Below are positions 52,599 to 60,924 of a DNA stretch of 64,000 nt, one piece after another. The stretch covers positions 1 through 64,000 of the forward strand of contig JAPKYJ010000021.1 of the NCBI GenBank assembly GCA_026394375.1. Direction: 5' to 3'. The position numbers and the translations under genes are program-made. Within the stretch, counting starts at the first letter, position 1; each line of letters begins with the position of its first letter. The DNA comes from Methanomassiliicoccales archaeon (lineage in GTDB: Archaea; Thermoplasmatota; Thermoplasmata; Methanomassiliicoccales; UBA472). The notes under the pieces were generated by a model. That model saw nothing but the letters and a program-made list of their open reading frames with translations. It ran no database searches and was not told the origin of the DNA.

Positions 52599-53494
52599 CC
52601 ACTCCTCTCACCCAAGGACACGCCTTCGGAGGAGCTCTTGTCCCTCAGCTCCCCCAGGGTGGTCACCCGCTCCGCGAAAGCGTTGTGCTTGTGGATCGAT
52701 TCCTCGCTCTCGCTGCGAGCGGTCACCAGCACCTCGTCCGGCAGCTGTGGGTATTTGTCCAGCACACGAGAAAGGATATCACGCACCACATCCTCCACGA
52801 ACTTGGGGTTGCTGTGGGCGTTGATGACCACCTGCGCCTCGTCCGAACGCTTGAGGAGTTCGAAAGTGGGCGAGGAGAAGGAAAGCTCCAGGATCTCGAT
52901 GAGGTCGTTCGCCTCCACTTCGTACTGTTCTGGTACCTCCACCAGGAGGGTGGAAATGTTGCGCTGGTTGTGCGAGATGACCGGGAGCGAGCCTTCGATG
53001 ACCACATTTCCCTTGACCAGATCGCGGACGGTCTCCATGGCGCAGGGGCAGGCGGTCATCCCGATGGCCTGGGCGCCGATCATCTTGCGCATTCCATCCC
53101 CTCTTTTTCCGTAGGCCTGGGCCGTGAGCTTGAACGCCTCGCGCGAGATGCGTCCGCTCGGTCCCGCCCGGTCCAGGAAGTAGTCGGCGAGCACATTGAC
53201 CTCGGCGTAGGACGCGTAGTCGTGCTTCTCCAGAAGATCGCGACAAATGTCCTGGCACAGGCTTTCCAGCCCAGAGACCGGCTGTCCTACGCTCGACTCC
53301 ACCGCTTCGGAGATGACCTCCAAGTTGCGGGAGAGGTGCGATCCGCGTTGCGTCGGGGGCAGGTCGACGAATACATCGATGACACAGTTCAGGCATCCTT
53401 GGGTGCCTTTTCTTTGGACCGTGACCTGTTTCTTCACGCCAGTGACGCCGACCCTCGTGAGCTTGAAGCCATTCAGCAGGCGCCTTCCCTGCAC
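52589..53494 (-). CDS. mptA: GTP cyclohydrolase MptA/FolE2 (type IB)
   Basis: A 301-aa metal-dependent GTP cyclohydrolase starting archaeal methanopterin and related pterin synthesis. Marks are LTRVGVTGVKKQVTVQRKG, GSHLSRNLEVISEAVE, the metal-site Cys in QAIGMTACPCAMETVRDLVK, ISHNQRN and the C-terminal ESIHKHNAFAE. The tail beyond HKHNAFAE is about 25 residues and overlaps the Rieske gene. The GTG at 53494 fits homologues that begin near DVQ; an ATG at 53566 is possible. Confidence 0.92.
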   Translation of the reverse strand: MQGRRLLNGFKLTRVGVTGVKKQVTVQRKGTQGCLNCVIDVFVDLPPTQRGSHLSRNLEVISEAVESSVGQPVSGLESLCQDICRDLLEKHDYASYAEVNVLADYFLDRAGPSGRISREAFKLTAQAYGKRGDGMRKMIGAQAIGMTACPCAMETVRDLVKGNVVIEGSLPVISHNQRNISTLLVEVPEQYEVEANDLIEILELSFSSPTFELLKRSDEAQVVINAHSNPKFVEDVVRDILSRVLDKYPQLPDEVLVTARSESEESIHKHNAFAERVTTLGELRDKSSSEGVSLGERSGCS

Positions 53495-53608
53495 GTCCGC
53501 TAAAGAGATGAAATCACCGACAGGGTGGATTGGGAGGGCTATTATAAACACTAGCCAATTGACCATGTTCTTGGTAGATTACCGTGCTGTTGGTAAGTTA
53601 GACGGGCA

Positions 53609-54712
53609 TCAGACCTTGATTAGTTCGTACCTTCTCCTGCCCAGTCCGAGCTCCTCCGCATACTTGAGCTGCACCGTCCAGTCGACGTCGTACAAGGCCC
53701 TCAGTTTGTCCGAGCCGGCCTCTAGTCCCTTCTTCAAGGCTGAGCCCTCCAGCCCCACCTGAGCGTTGACCATGTCGATGGCCGCCTGATCTATGGCCAC
53801 GATGTCCCTCGAGGCCAGGATGCCGATGTCCGGCACAATCGGCAGGTCGCTCCAGGAGAAGCAGTCGCAATGGGGTGTGAAATCGACGAGGAAGCTGATG
53901 TAACCCAGCTTTTCGCCCTTGTCCTTGGTGATGCCGTAGCAGTACTCCACCATCCTTTCTTGCAGGGCATCGTTCGAGGTCCACTCCCCCGGCGAGATGG
54001 CCTTGTTGAAGCAGGCGGCGTAGCATTCACCACAGCCGAAGCACTTCTTCTGGTCGATCTTCGCCTTCCTCGAACGCAGGGTGATGGCCCCGGCCGGACA
54101 ATGCTTGGCGCATTCCCCGCATCCCTTGCATAAGGGCGTCTTGATCGCCGGTCGAATGTCGTTGTGCATCTCTAGCTTGCCTGCTCTGGAGCCGAATCCC
54201 ATGCCCAGGTTCTTGATCGCTCCCCCGAACCCACTGAGCATGTGCCCCTTGACGTGCGACACGCACAATATGGCATCCGCCCGATGCGCGGCCATGCCAA
54301 CTTTCACGGTCTTGCAGTGCTTCAATCCGACCGGTATCTCAAACTGGTCCTGGCCGGTAAGGCCATCGGCGATGACCAGTGGAGCGTTCACCACCGGAGG
54401 AAAGAAGCCATGCCTGGCAGCGGTCATGAGGTGATCGACCGCGTTCGTCCTCCCTCCCAAGTAGAGGGTGTTGCAGTCGGTGAGGAACGGTTTTCCGCCC
54501 TTGGCCGCCACCAGGTCCACCACCTTGGCCACGAACTGTGGCCGGAGGAATGACGAACTTCCAGCCTCCCCAAAATGGGACTTGATAGCTACGAGGTCTC
54601 CTTTTTCGAAAACCTGGTCCATACCGGAAGCGCGAAAAAGACGAGCGATCTTGCTGGGAACGCTCTTGGACTTCCTGTCAGCTCTCAGGTCGGTGAAATA
54701 GACTTCGGACAT
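53609..54712 (-). CDS. DUF362 protein with two ferredoxin clusters
   Basis: About 367 aa. The DUF362 fold (residues 1-190 and 250-330) contains GDLVAIKSHFGEAG and CVSHVKGHMLSGFGGAIKNL. Inserted between them are two 4Fe-4S motifs, CKGCGECAKHCPAGAI and CFGCGECYAACFNKAI. Members are widespread in anaerobes and uncharacterised; an electron-transfer role is likely. The ATG at 54712 (MSEVYFTDLRADRK) is chosen as in homologues. Confidence 0.82.
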   Translation of the reverse strand: MSEVYFTDLRADRKSKSVPSKIARLFRASGMDQVFEKGDLVAIKSHFGEAGSSSFLRPQFVAKVVDLVAAKGGKPFLTDCNTLYLGGRTNAVDHLMTAARHGFFPPVVNAPLVIADGLTGQDQFEIPVGLKHCKTVKVGMAAHRADAILCVSHVKGHMLSGFGGAIKNLGMGFGSRAGKLEMHNDIRPAIKTPLCKGCGECAKHCPAGAITLRSRKAKIDQKKCFGCGECYAACFNKAISPGEWTSNDALQERMVEYCYGITKDKGEKLGYISFLVDFTPHCDCFSWSDLPIVPDIGILASRDIVAIDQAAIDMVNAQVGLEGSALKKGLEAGSDKLRALYDVDWTVQLKYAEELGLGRRRYELIKV

Positions 54713-54843
54713 CTTGCACTGGACTAGGTTGCTTGACACATATCAACCTTGTGCGCCGAGTGGTATCATTCGCTTGTGCCCGCCAGGTCCGAGATCGTGA
54801 CCGGGCGATGATGACATATCGCTCTGCGTCCATTCCCTGTCCG

Positions 54844-55488
54844 ATGATGTGTGGGGTGGACGAAGCAGGTCGGGGCCCGGTACTGGGACCTCTGGTGGTG
54901 GCCGCCGTCATGCTCGAGAACGACGCCCCACTTCGGGAGCTGGGGGTCAGGGATTCGAAGAAGCTCACTGCTAGAAGGCGGGAGGAGCTCGCCCCGCGGA
55001 TCAAGGAACTGGCAAGGGTAGAAATCGAGGTGGTCCCGGTCGAGGTCATCGACGAGAAGACGAACGACCATCTCTTGAACGAGCTCGAGGCGGAGGTGTT
55101 CGCCAGACTGATCGACAAGCTTGGCCCTGAATGCGCCTACATCGACGCGTGCGACCCCAACGAGCGGCGCTTCTCTTCCATGGTCAGCGGTCGCCTCGTT
55201 TGCCGGCCCAGGCTCGTCTGCGAGCACAAGGCCGATGTTCGGTATCCGGTCGTCTCGGCCGCTTCCATCATCGCCAAGACGGTCCGAGATGCGCAGGTGA
55301 GAGAGCTGGAGGCATTGGTAGGGGAACCGATCGGCACGGGCTATGCCCATGACCCGACCACGAGAGCATTCCTGGAAAAGTGGATAAACAAGAACGGGAT
55401 TCCTCCGCCACAGACCCGCAGGTCCTGGGCCACGACAAAGAGGGCCGAGAGCTTGGCCAGGAACTCGCGGTTGACTGATTGGGATTGA
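54844..55488 (+). CDS. rnhB: Ribonuclease HII
   Basis: About 214 aa. The metal-binding motifs are MMCGVDEAGRGPVLGPLVVA (Asp-Glu), RDSKKLTARRREEL-like VRDSKKL, AYIDACDPN and the KADVRYPVVSAASIIAKTVR segment. The GSGYP-type motif is GTGYAHDPTT. It removes ribonucleotides and hybrid RNA. The ATG at 54844 fits homologues that start just before GVDEAGRG; ATGs at 54808-54811 would add 11-12 residues. Confidence 0.93.
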   Translation: MMCGVDEAGRGPVLGPLVVAAVMLENDAPLRELGVRDSKKLTARRREELAPRIKELARVEIEVVPVEVIDEKTNDHLLNELEAEVFARLIDKLGPECAYIDACDPNERRFSSMVSGRLVCRPRLVCEHKADVRYPVVSAASIIAKTVRDAQVRELEALVGEPIGTGYAHDPTTRAFLEKWINKNGIPPPQTRRSWATTKRAESLARNSRLTDWD

Positions 55489-55504
55489 AGTGAAGGTGCG
55501 AGAC

Positions 55505-55840
55505 ATGAGCGTCAGACCGGTCATCGAGAGCGTGGTGGTGCGCTTCAACGAACGTGTATCCAAGGATCCCAAGCTAAGGAAAGAGCTCGCCGGCTTGACC
55601 AAGAAGGTGCAGCTTGACCTTGGGCAAGAGAAGTACTACTTTGTCCTCAAGGAATGCTGCGTACCCTGTGTATGCGACGGGGTCATGACCGAGACCCCCG
55701 ATATTACGTTGTTTTCTGACCCAGAGACGATCACCAAGATCGTCAGCGGGGAGATGAAGATGATGAAGGCCTGGGCGCTGAAGAAGGTGCGCCTGAAAGG
55801 CTCGATCGAGGACCTGATGCGTTTTCGCAAGTTCCTCTAG
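55505..55840 (+). CDS. SCP2-like sterol-carrier-fold protein
   Basis: About 111 aa. The sequence pattern VQLDLGQEKYYFVLKE, then ITLFSDPETITKIVSGEMKM and ALKKVRLKGSIEDLMRF follows the SCP2 lipid-binding domain. Unusual for the family, it has a cysteine cluster, KECCVPCVCDG, in the central strand. ATG 55505 follows AAGGTG by seven bases. It is 17 bp after the RNase HII gene and probably co-transcribed. Confidence 0.75.
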   Translation: MSVRPVIESVVVRFNERVSKDPKLRKELAGLTKKVQLDLGQEKYYFVLKECCVPCVCDGVMTETPDITLFSDPETITKIVSGEMKMMKAWALKKVRLKGSIEDLMRFRKFL

Positions 55841-55898
55841 GCCACTCCGCAAAAGAGCAAAGCTTATTAAAGAGGTGTCTGTTAGGAGTCCTCCACAC

Positions 55899-55973
55899 AG
55901 CGGGGTGGGGTAGCCAGGATATCCCGTCGGGCTCATAACCCGGAGATCGGTCGTTCAAATCGACCCCCCGCTA
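55899..55973 (+). tRNA. Initiator tRNA-Met (anticodon CAT)
   Basis: It folds as a cloverleaf: acceptor AGCGGGG/CCCCGCT, anticodon loop CTCATAA, T loop TTCAAAT. The A1-T72 pair and three successive G-C pairs at the base of the anticodon loop are archaeal initiator marks. CCA is not encoded. A TATA-like TTATTAAA lies at 55864-55871. Confidence 0.95.
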
Positions 55974-56081
55974 CTCGTTCCCTTTTCTTGGACGTTTTGC
56001 GGCCTCCACGGCGGTGTTCTTCGATAGCATCATAAGCATCTGGGATTGTCAGGCTACTCACAAAGAGACGGAGAATCGGAA

Positions 56082-57662
56082 TTGCCCAGGATAGAGGTCC
56101 TAGTCATCGGCGGAGGCGCCACGGGAGTGGGCGTGGCCAGAGATTTGGCATTGCGCGGCGTGCGCACCATGCTCCTGGAGCGGAGCGATTTCTGTTCTGG
56201 CTCCTCGGGGGCCAATCACGGCATGCTTCACTCCGGAGCCCGCTACGCTCTAAGCGACGCACAATCTGCCAGGGATTGTGCTTCCGAGAACGAGATCCTG
56301 AGGAAGGTGGCAGGGTTCTGCATTCAGGATTGCGGAGGCGTCTTCGTGCGTACCGCCCTGACGCCTGAAGGTCACAAGGAATCCTTCCTCAAGGCTCTGA
56401 AAGACCTGGGGATTGCCAATCAGCCCCTTTCTGGTAGTGAACTTAGAGCTCGGGAGCCGAGACTCGCCCCCGAGATAGATGAAGGGATCGCGGTCCGAGA
56501 TGCCTCCATCGACCCTTTCGCGCTTGTGCTGGCGAACGTGCGCTCCGCTCGACAAGCGGGTGCTGAGATCAGGAACTACGCCGAGGTGAGGTCGTTCAAG
56601 CTGGGCCGAGGGGGAGTGGAGGAGGTGCTGGCGAGAGATGCGACAAAGGGTGAGACCATCCGCATCAAGCCGGAATTGGTGGTGAACGCTTCTGGAGCCT
56701 CCGCGGGACACATATCATCCATGGCTGGTCTGTCGCTGCCTTTGCTGGTGGACAAGGGCTCGATGCTGGTGTTCGACGGTCGCTTGGTGAACGGGCTGGT
56801 GAATCACTTGAGGCCGGCCGCGGACGGGGACGTCCTCGTGCCCAGTCACTCTGCCACCATCGCGGGCACCACCTCCGCGCAGCATATGAGACCGGGAAAG
56901 GCGACGGCGACCAAAGAGGAATCGAAACGGTTGTTGCATGAGGCCGCCCTGCTCGTGCCAGCGGTGAAGGAGGCCAGAATGGTGCGTGCCTTCGCCGGAT
57001 TGCGTCACCTGCGGTCCGATTCAGGGCTGGGAAGGGGGGCAAGCCGCTCCCACCAGGTCATCGACCACCGCGATCAGGGGATCGACAACATGGTGAGCCT
57101 AACAGGGGGTAAGCTCACCACCTATCGCCTGATGGCGGAGAGATGCGCCGACCTGGTATGCCAGAAGCTTGGAGTGCGGTCCAGGGGCATCACCGCGAGA
57201 GAGCCGCTGGGGCCGTCCCCCGACCTTAGACAATTCCCCAGGCTTTCGAGCTGGAGCCGCTTGCGTATGTCCAGTAGGTACGGGCCCTTGGCGACCGAGG
57301 TGGCCAAACATTGCCTCCGCAGCGAGCGCGGCCTGGAGGTGGCTTGCAGCTGCGAATACGTGCTTCGTGGTGAGCTGGATTTCTTTGCGAAGGACGAGGA
57401 CGTGAGGGGCCTTGACGATTTGATGCGTAGGACGAGGGCGGGAATGGGATACTGTCAAGGCGGGCTCTGCGTCATGAAGCTCGCCTCGGTCCTGCATGAG
57501 AGGAAGAAATGTGACGCCAGAGAGGTGATTGGCACATTCTTGGAGGAGAGGGCAAAGGGCATCGAGACGGTACTGGAAGGCCCCCAGCTCCGCCAGGAGG
57601 TGCTGAAGATGTACCTGCTTGCAGGGACCTATGGCCTTAGAAAGCAAGGAGGTGAGGGATGA
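56082..57662 (+). CDS. glpA: Anaerobic glycerol-3-phosphate dehydrogenase, subunit A
   Basis: A 526-aa FAD enzyme oxidising glycerol-3-phosphate to dihydroxyacetone phosphate. The FAD loop is VLVIGGGATGVGVARDLALR at the N-terminus, then LLERSDFCSGSSGANHGMLH. GLRHLRSDSGLGRGASRSHQ and LTGGKLTTYRLMAERCADLV are typical. The C-terminal BFD-like [2Fe-2S] domain has CSCEYV and GMGYCQGGLC. The TTG at 56082 follows GGAGA; a longer TTG start at 56046 is possible. Overlaps glpB by 4 bp. Confidence 0.93.
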   Translation: MPRIEVLVIGGGATGVGVARDLALRGVRTMLLERSDFCSGSSGANHGMLHSGARYALSDAQSARDCASENEILRKVAGFCIQDCGGVFVRTALTPEGHKESFLKALKDLGIANQPLSGSELRAREPRLAPEIDEGIAVRDASIDPFALVLANVRSARQAGAEIRNYAEVRSFKLGRGGVEEVLARDATKGETIRIKPELVVNASGASAGHISSMAGLSLPLLVDKGSMLVFDGRLVNGLVNHLRPAADGDVLVPSHSATIAGTTSAQHMRPGKATATKEESKRLLHEAALLVPAVKEARMVRAFAGLRHLRSDSGLGRGASRSHQVIDHRDQGIDNMVSLTGGKLTTYRLMAERCADLVCQKLGVRSRGITAREPLGPSPDLRQFPRLSSWSRLRMSSRYGPLATEVAKHCLRSERGLEVACSCEYVLRGELDFFAKDEDVRGLDDLMRRTRAGMGYCQGGLCVMKLASVLHERKKCDAREVIGTFLEERAKGIETVLEGPQLRQEVLKMYLLAGTYGLRKQGGEG

Positions 57663-58933
57663 GGGAACTGGACCCGCTCGAGATCGACGTCCTGGTTCTG
57701 GGCGGAGGGGCAGCTGGGCTCATGGCCGCCTCTGTGCTTGCCGACGAGGGCAAGAGCGTGGCCGTGGTCAGCCGCTCCGCCACCGCCACCGCGCTGTCCA
57801 CCGGCTGCATCTCCTTCGTTCGCTCGGACGTGTTCCGAGAAAGGGGTGCGAAGGTGGACCTGGAGACCCTCGCCCATTCCGTTCATCCATTCTCAGACCT
57901 TTTCGACGGAGCAAGTTCCACCTTGGAAGAGATCATCCTCGACATGAGCGCCTTCTTGGTGAGGGCGCTCGTAGACGAGGGCCTGGAGATGTCCGCCGAC
58001 GTTTTCACCTACCACCGTCTGCTCACCAACCTGGGAACGAGCTACAACTGCTCCCTGGCTCCCCTGCACACGGCCGCAGGTGAGCTGGACGAATTGGAGC
58101 GCAGCGGTCTGGTCTTCCTTGGCTTCCGAGGGCATCCAGATCTGGACCCCGACCTGGCAGCGCACATCGTGTCTTCGGATCGGCGGCTGAAGTCGCCGTC
58201 CTCACATTGGGCCAAACTGAAGACGTTCAAAGGCCGGACCGAGCTGACGGTCACCGAGGCGGCGGAGATCCTGCGTTCGGAGGCAGCGAAGGAGGAGGTG
58301 GCCAAGGTCATCTCTGATCTGTCGGAGGAGAATGTGGCCGTTCCCCCGCTTTTCCGTTTGGCGCATTTCGAGAAAGGCATGCGCTGGCTGCGAAAGGCCA
58401 CAGGCCGCAACGTCTTCGAGCTCGTCACCCCCCTGTCCCTACCGGGGCAACGACTCCAAGAGGGTCTGGAGAAGCACGCTGCCTCGGAAGGCTGCATCCT
58501 GCTCCAAGACCGAGAGCTCACTGGATTGAGGTTCGAAGGCAACCGGGTCGTGGAGGCAACGGTGGTGAGCCGCACACGTGAACAGAGAATGCGCTTCAAC
58601 GCTCTAATCGTCGCCTCCGGGGACGTGATCGGCGGAGGATTGTCCTTGGAAGGCCTCGAGGTCCGCGATCCGCTTTCCGCCTTCAAAGTAGGTAAGGTGA
58701 AGAAAAGCCGCGTCGGTGTCAGGGGCATCGAGCTGAAGGCATTGGAGACCGTGGAGACGGGGCTCCTGGCCGGCAACGACACCCGACTGATCTCCAAAGA
58801 AGGCGTCCATATGCAGAACGCCTTCGGGGCCGGGTCTGTACTGGCGGGTTTCTCCTATCCTACGGGCGTCGGTCTGGGAGGTAGCCTGATCACTGCATGG
58901 GTGGCGGCACGCACGGCAAAGGAGGTGGCCTAG
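57659..58933 (+). CDS. glpB: Anaerobic glycerol-3-phosphate dehydrogenase, subunit B
   Basis: A 424-aa flavoprotein of the GlpB family. It has the FAD loop VLVLGGGAAGLMAASVLADE, SRSATATALSTGCISFVRSD, and a C-terminal VHMQNAFGAGSVLAGFSYPT and GVGLGGSLITAW. It links the catalytic GlpA to the iron-sulfur subunit. Its ATG overlaps the glpA stop, and glpC starts directly after its stop. Confidence 0.92.
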   Translation: MRELDPLEIDVLVLGGGAAGLMAASVLADEGKSVAVVSRSATATALSTGCISFVRSDVFRERGAKVDLETLAHSVHPFSDLFDGASSTLEEIILDMSAFLVRALVDEGLEMSADVFTYHRLLTNLGTSYNCSLAPLHTAAGELDELERSGLVFLGFRGHPDLDPDLAAHIVSSDRRLKSPSSHWAKLKTFKGRTELTVTEAAEILRSEAAKEEVAKVISDLSEENVAVPPLFRLAHFEKGMRWLRKATGRNVFELVTPLSLPGQRLQEGLEKHAASEGCILLQDRELTGLRFEGNRVVEATVVSRTREQRMRFNALIVASGDVIGGGLSLEGLEVRDPLSAFKVGKVKKSRVGVRGIELKALETVETGLLAGNDTRLISKEGVHMQNAFGAGSVLAGFSYPTGVGLGGSLITAWVAARTAKEVA

Positions 58934-59980
58934 GTGCTCACCACGAGCCCTGGCTGCATAGAATGCGGGAGATGCGCCAGAGCTTGCCCGGTGACCACGC
59001 TTCGCGGCTTCGAGGATTTCCCCGGCCCCCGGACCCTGGCGGTGGATGCCCCGCGCTTCGGCAAGGAACTCTCTTCCCTCCGGTCCGACTTGGAGAAATG
59101 CACCACCTGCTGGAGATGCGAGGACGTATGCCCATCGCGTATTCCCCTGGTCGACCTCATTTTGGATGCCAGGAGGGAGCTGTACTCCCTGGAAGGATTG
59201 CCTTCAGGGCACAGGCGGATACTGGAGAACATCGACGCGTATCGGAGGGCGGTGACTCCTGCCAAAGAGAGGGGACCGATCGTCAAGGCATCCGCCGCAA
59301 AGCTCCTCTATTTCCCTGGCTGCATCGCAGAGGAGTGCCTTCCTGCGATCAGATCATCCACCACCGCCATGCTCAGTTTTTCAGGACACGAGTTCCGCTT
59401 CGCCGAGGGGTGGTCCTGCTGCGGCGCACCGTTGGAGAAGATCGGCGATCAGAGGAGGCTGCAGAAGGTCAAGGAGGAGAACTTGAAGGCATTCGACGGA
59501 TACGAGACCCTAGTCACCTCCTGCCCTGGGTGTCTGACCCAGTTCGTGCGTAGCTACAAGATCGACGCGTTGCATACACTGGAGTTCCTCAAGGAATCCG
59601 TCAGCCCGGTCAAGCTGCAGTTCCGCTCATCGAAGACCAGGCTGCGCGTTGCATTGCAGCAGCCATGCCATCTGGCCCGGACGATCGGGCCGCATGCCAT
59701 CGACTACTCGTATCAGCTGCTGCAGCGCGTTCCCGGGCTGAAGCTGGTGGAGATCGACGAGCCATCACGATGTTGCGGCGGCGGGGGAGGAGTGGTGGCC
59801 GGGCATCCGGACATCGCGCTTTCCCTGGCCCAGGCCAAGGTGCGCTCCGCCCTAGACGCCAAGGCGGACATCATCGTGGCTCCCTGTCCGTTCTGCGTGA
59901 CCAATCTGGGCCGGGTGGGCGGCCTCCCGGTGCAGGACCTGGTGGAATTTCTGGCCTCGCATGTGTCGGACAGGAAATGA
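58934..59980 (+). CDS. glpC: Anaerobic glycerol-3-phosphate dehydrogenase, subunit C
   Basis: A 348-aa iron-sulfur subunit with two 4Fe-4S motifs (GCIECGRCARACPVTTL; CTTCWRCEDVCPSRIPL). Two CCG (heterodisulfide-reductase-like) domains have WSCCGAPLEK and SRCCGGGGGVVAGHPD, as in HdrB. It passes electrons to a quinone or other membrane acceptor. No membrane subunit is visible, so the acceptor is uncertain; in a methanogen-like host it could be a heterodisulfide-type partner. Confidence 0.9.
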   Translation: MLTTSPGCIECGRCARACPVTTLRGFEDFPGPRTLAVDAPRFGKELSSLRSDLEKCTTCWRCEDVCPSRIPLVDLILDARRELYSLEGLPSGHRRILENIDAYRRAVTPAKERGPIVKASAAKLLYFPGCIAEECLPAIRSSTTAMLSFSGHEFRFAEGWSCCGAPLEKIGDQRRLQKVKEENLKAFDGYETLVTSCPGCLTQFVRSYKIDALHTLEFLKESVSPVKLQFRSSKTRLRVALQQPCHLARTIGPHAIDYSYQLLQRVPGLKLVEIDEPSRCCGGGGGVVAGHPDIALSLAQAKVRSALDAKADIIVAPCPFCVTNLGRVGGLPVQDLVEFLASHVSDRK

Positions 59981-60015
59981 AGAAGACACAAATACGGGTT
60001 CTTCGATGACTGCGC

Positions 60016-60231
60016 GTGAACACGAAGGAAAAGGCGCTCTGTTTCTCCTGTCTCTACCGGGATTCTAGACCAGAGACCGGGATGGGAGACGGCTTGATCT
60101 ACTGCATCAAGAAGGAGCGGGTGGTCGGTCCGAAATCCTCCTGCGAACTCTACGTCAAATCCACGGACCTATCAAGAGAGAACCTGAAGAGTTCGATGTA
60201 TGGTTCCTATTCGGAAGAAGAGGATGGTTGA
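60016..60231 (+). CDS. Small cysteine-containing protein after glpABC
   Basis: A 71-aa protein with four cysteines: LCFSCLYRDSRPETG, LIYCIKKE and SSCELYVK. A knuckle of CxxC plus two later Cys suggests a single zinc or iron-sulfur site. No family recognised. It begins with a GTG 35 bp after glpC, same strand, and may belong to the operon. The acidic tail ends SYSEEEDG. Confidence 0.6.
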   Translation: MNTKEKALCFSCLYRDSRPETGMGDGLIYCIKKERVVGPKSSCELYVKSTDLSRENLKSSMYGSYSEEEDG

Positions 60232-60234
60232 GCC

Positions 60235-60918
60235 CTATCTCCATTCCAGCAGCTTGGTCTTGCTGGACTTCCCTGCGTTGACGATATCGAACGGTATCCA
60301 TTGCGGCGTGCTTGGATAACCGCGCATGTGCCGGATGCGCATCATCTTGTTGAGCTCATCATCGAATTTCAGCTCCACCACGCCGTCCGCGATGGCCATC
60401 AGGTGGTTCACCGTCCTCTCGTCGTGGACGCCGTCATGCAGGGAGACGATGATCGAACCGAACTCGGAGCGGACGCGTGAACTGGATATCTGGAAGAACT
60501 TGAGCACCACGTTCGGCTGGTTGTAGAGGAACAAGGTGGAGAGGGTGTAGAGGAAGATGCGGATCCTCTTGCCGGTATCGTTGGCGATGGCGGCGATGTT
60601 GAACATTATGCCTTCTAGGTCGGAGATGGGTATGATGCCGCTCCCCTTGCCAGGTCGTTCGTCGGTGTAGCCGAGCAGAGTGGAATGATAGTCGAGCAGG
60701 AAAAGACGCTTGCCCAGCACCTCTGAGGTCGCGAGGCCGAAGGATTCCATGAGGTCGAGAACATCGCGCGCGCCGCAGTCCACGGCCACGAAGACCACTG
60801 CCTCTCCACGCTCAAGATAGTCCTTCGCCAGATAGACGTTGAACTCCAACAGTCCGATGCCTGGGCTGCCTATCATGAGCATCGAGCATTGATCGGGCAA
60901 GGTGGCATGGAGCATCAT
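60235..60918 (-). CDS. RecA/KaiC-like protein with degenerate Walker A
   Basis: A 227-aa single RecA-fold domain. The expected P-loop is SMLMIGSPGIGLLEFNVYLA, which keeps GxPGxG but has Leu-Leu where GK[ST] should be, so ATP hydrolysis is unlikely. A Walker-B-like strand is RIRIFLYTLSTLFLYN, and SIIVSLHDGVHDERTVNHLM and ADGVVELKFDDELNKMMRIR match the KaiC/Rad55 late part. It lies 6 bp downstream of a two-domain ATPase gene. A pseudo-ATPase partner role is inference. Confidence 0.72.
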   Translation of the reverse strand: MMLHATLPDQCSMLMIGSPGIGLLEFNVYLAKDYLERGEAVVFVAVDCGARDVLDLMESFGLATSEVLGKRLFLLDYHSTLLGYTDERPGKGSGIIPISDLEGIMFNIAAIANDTGKRIRIFLYTLSTLFLYNQPNVVLKFFQISSSRVRSEFGSIIVSLHDGVHDERTVNHLMAIADGVVELKFDDELNKMMRIRHMRGYPSTPQWIPFDIVNAGKSSKTKLLEWR

Positions 60919-60924
60919 TTCACC

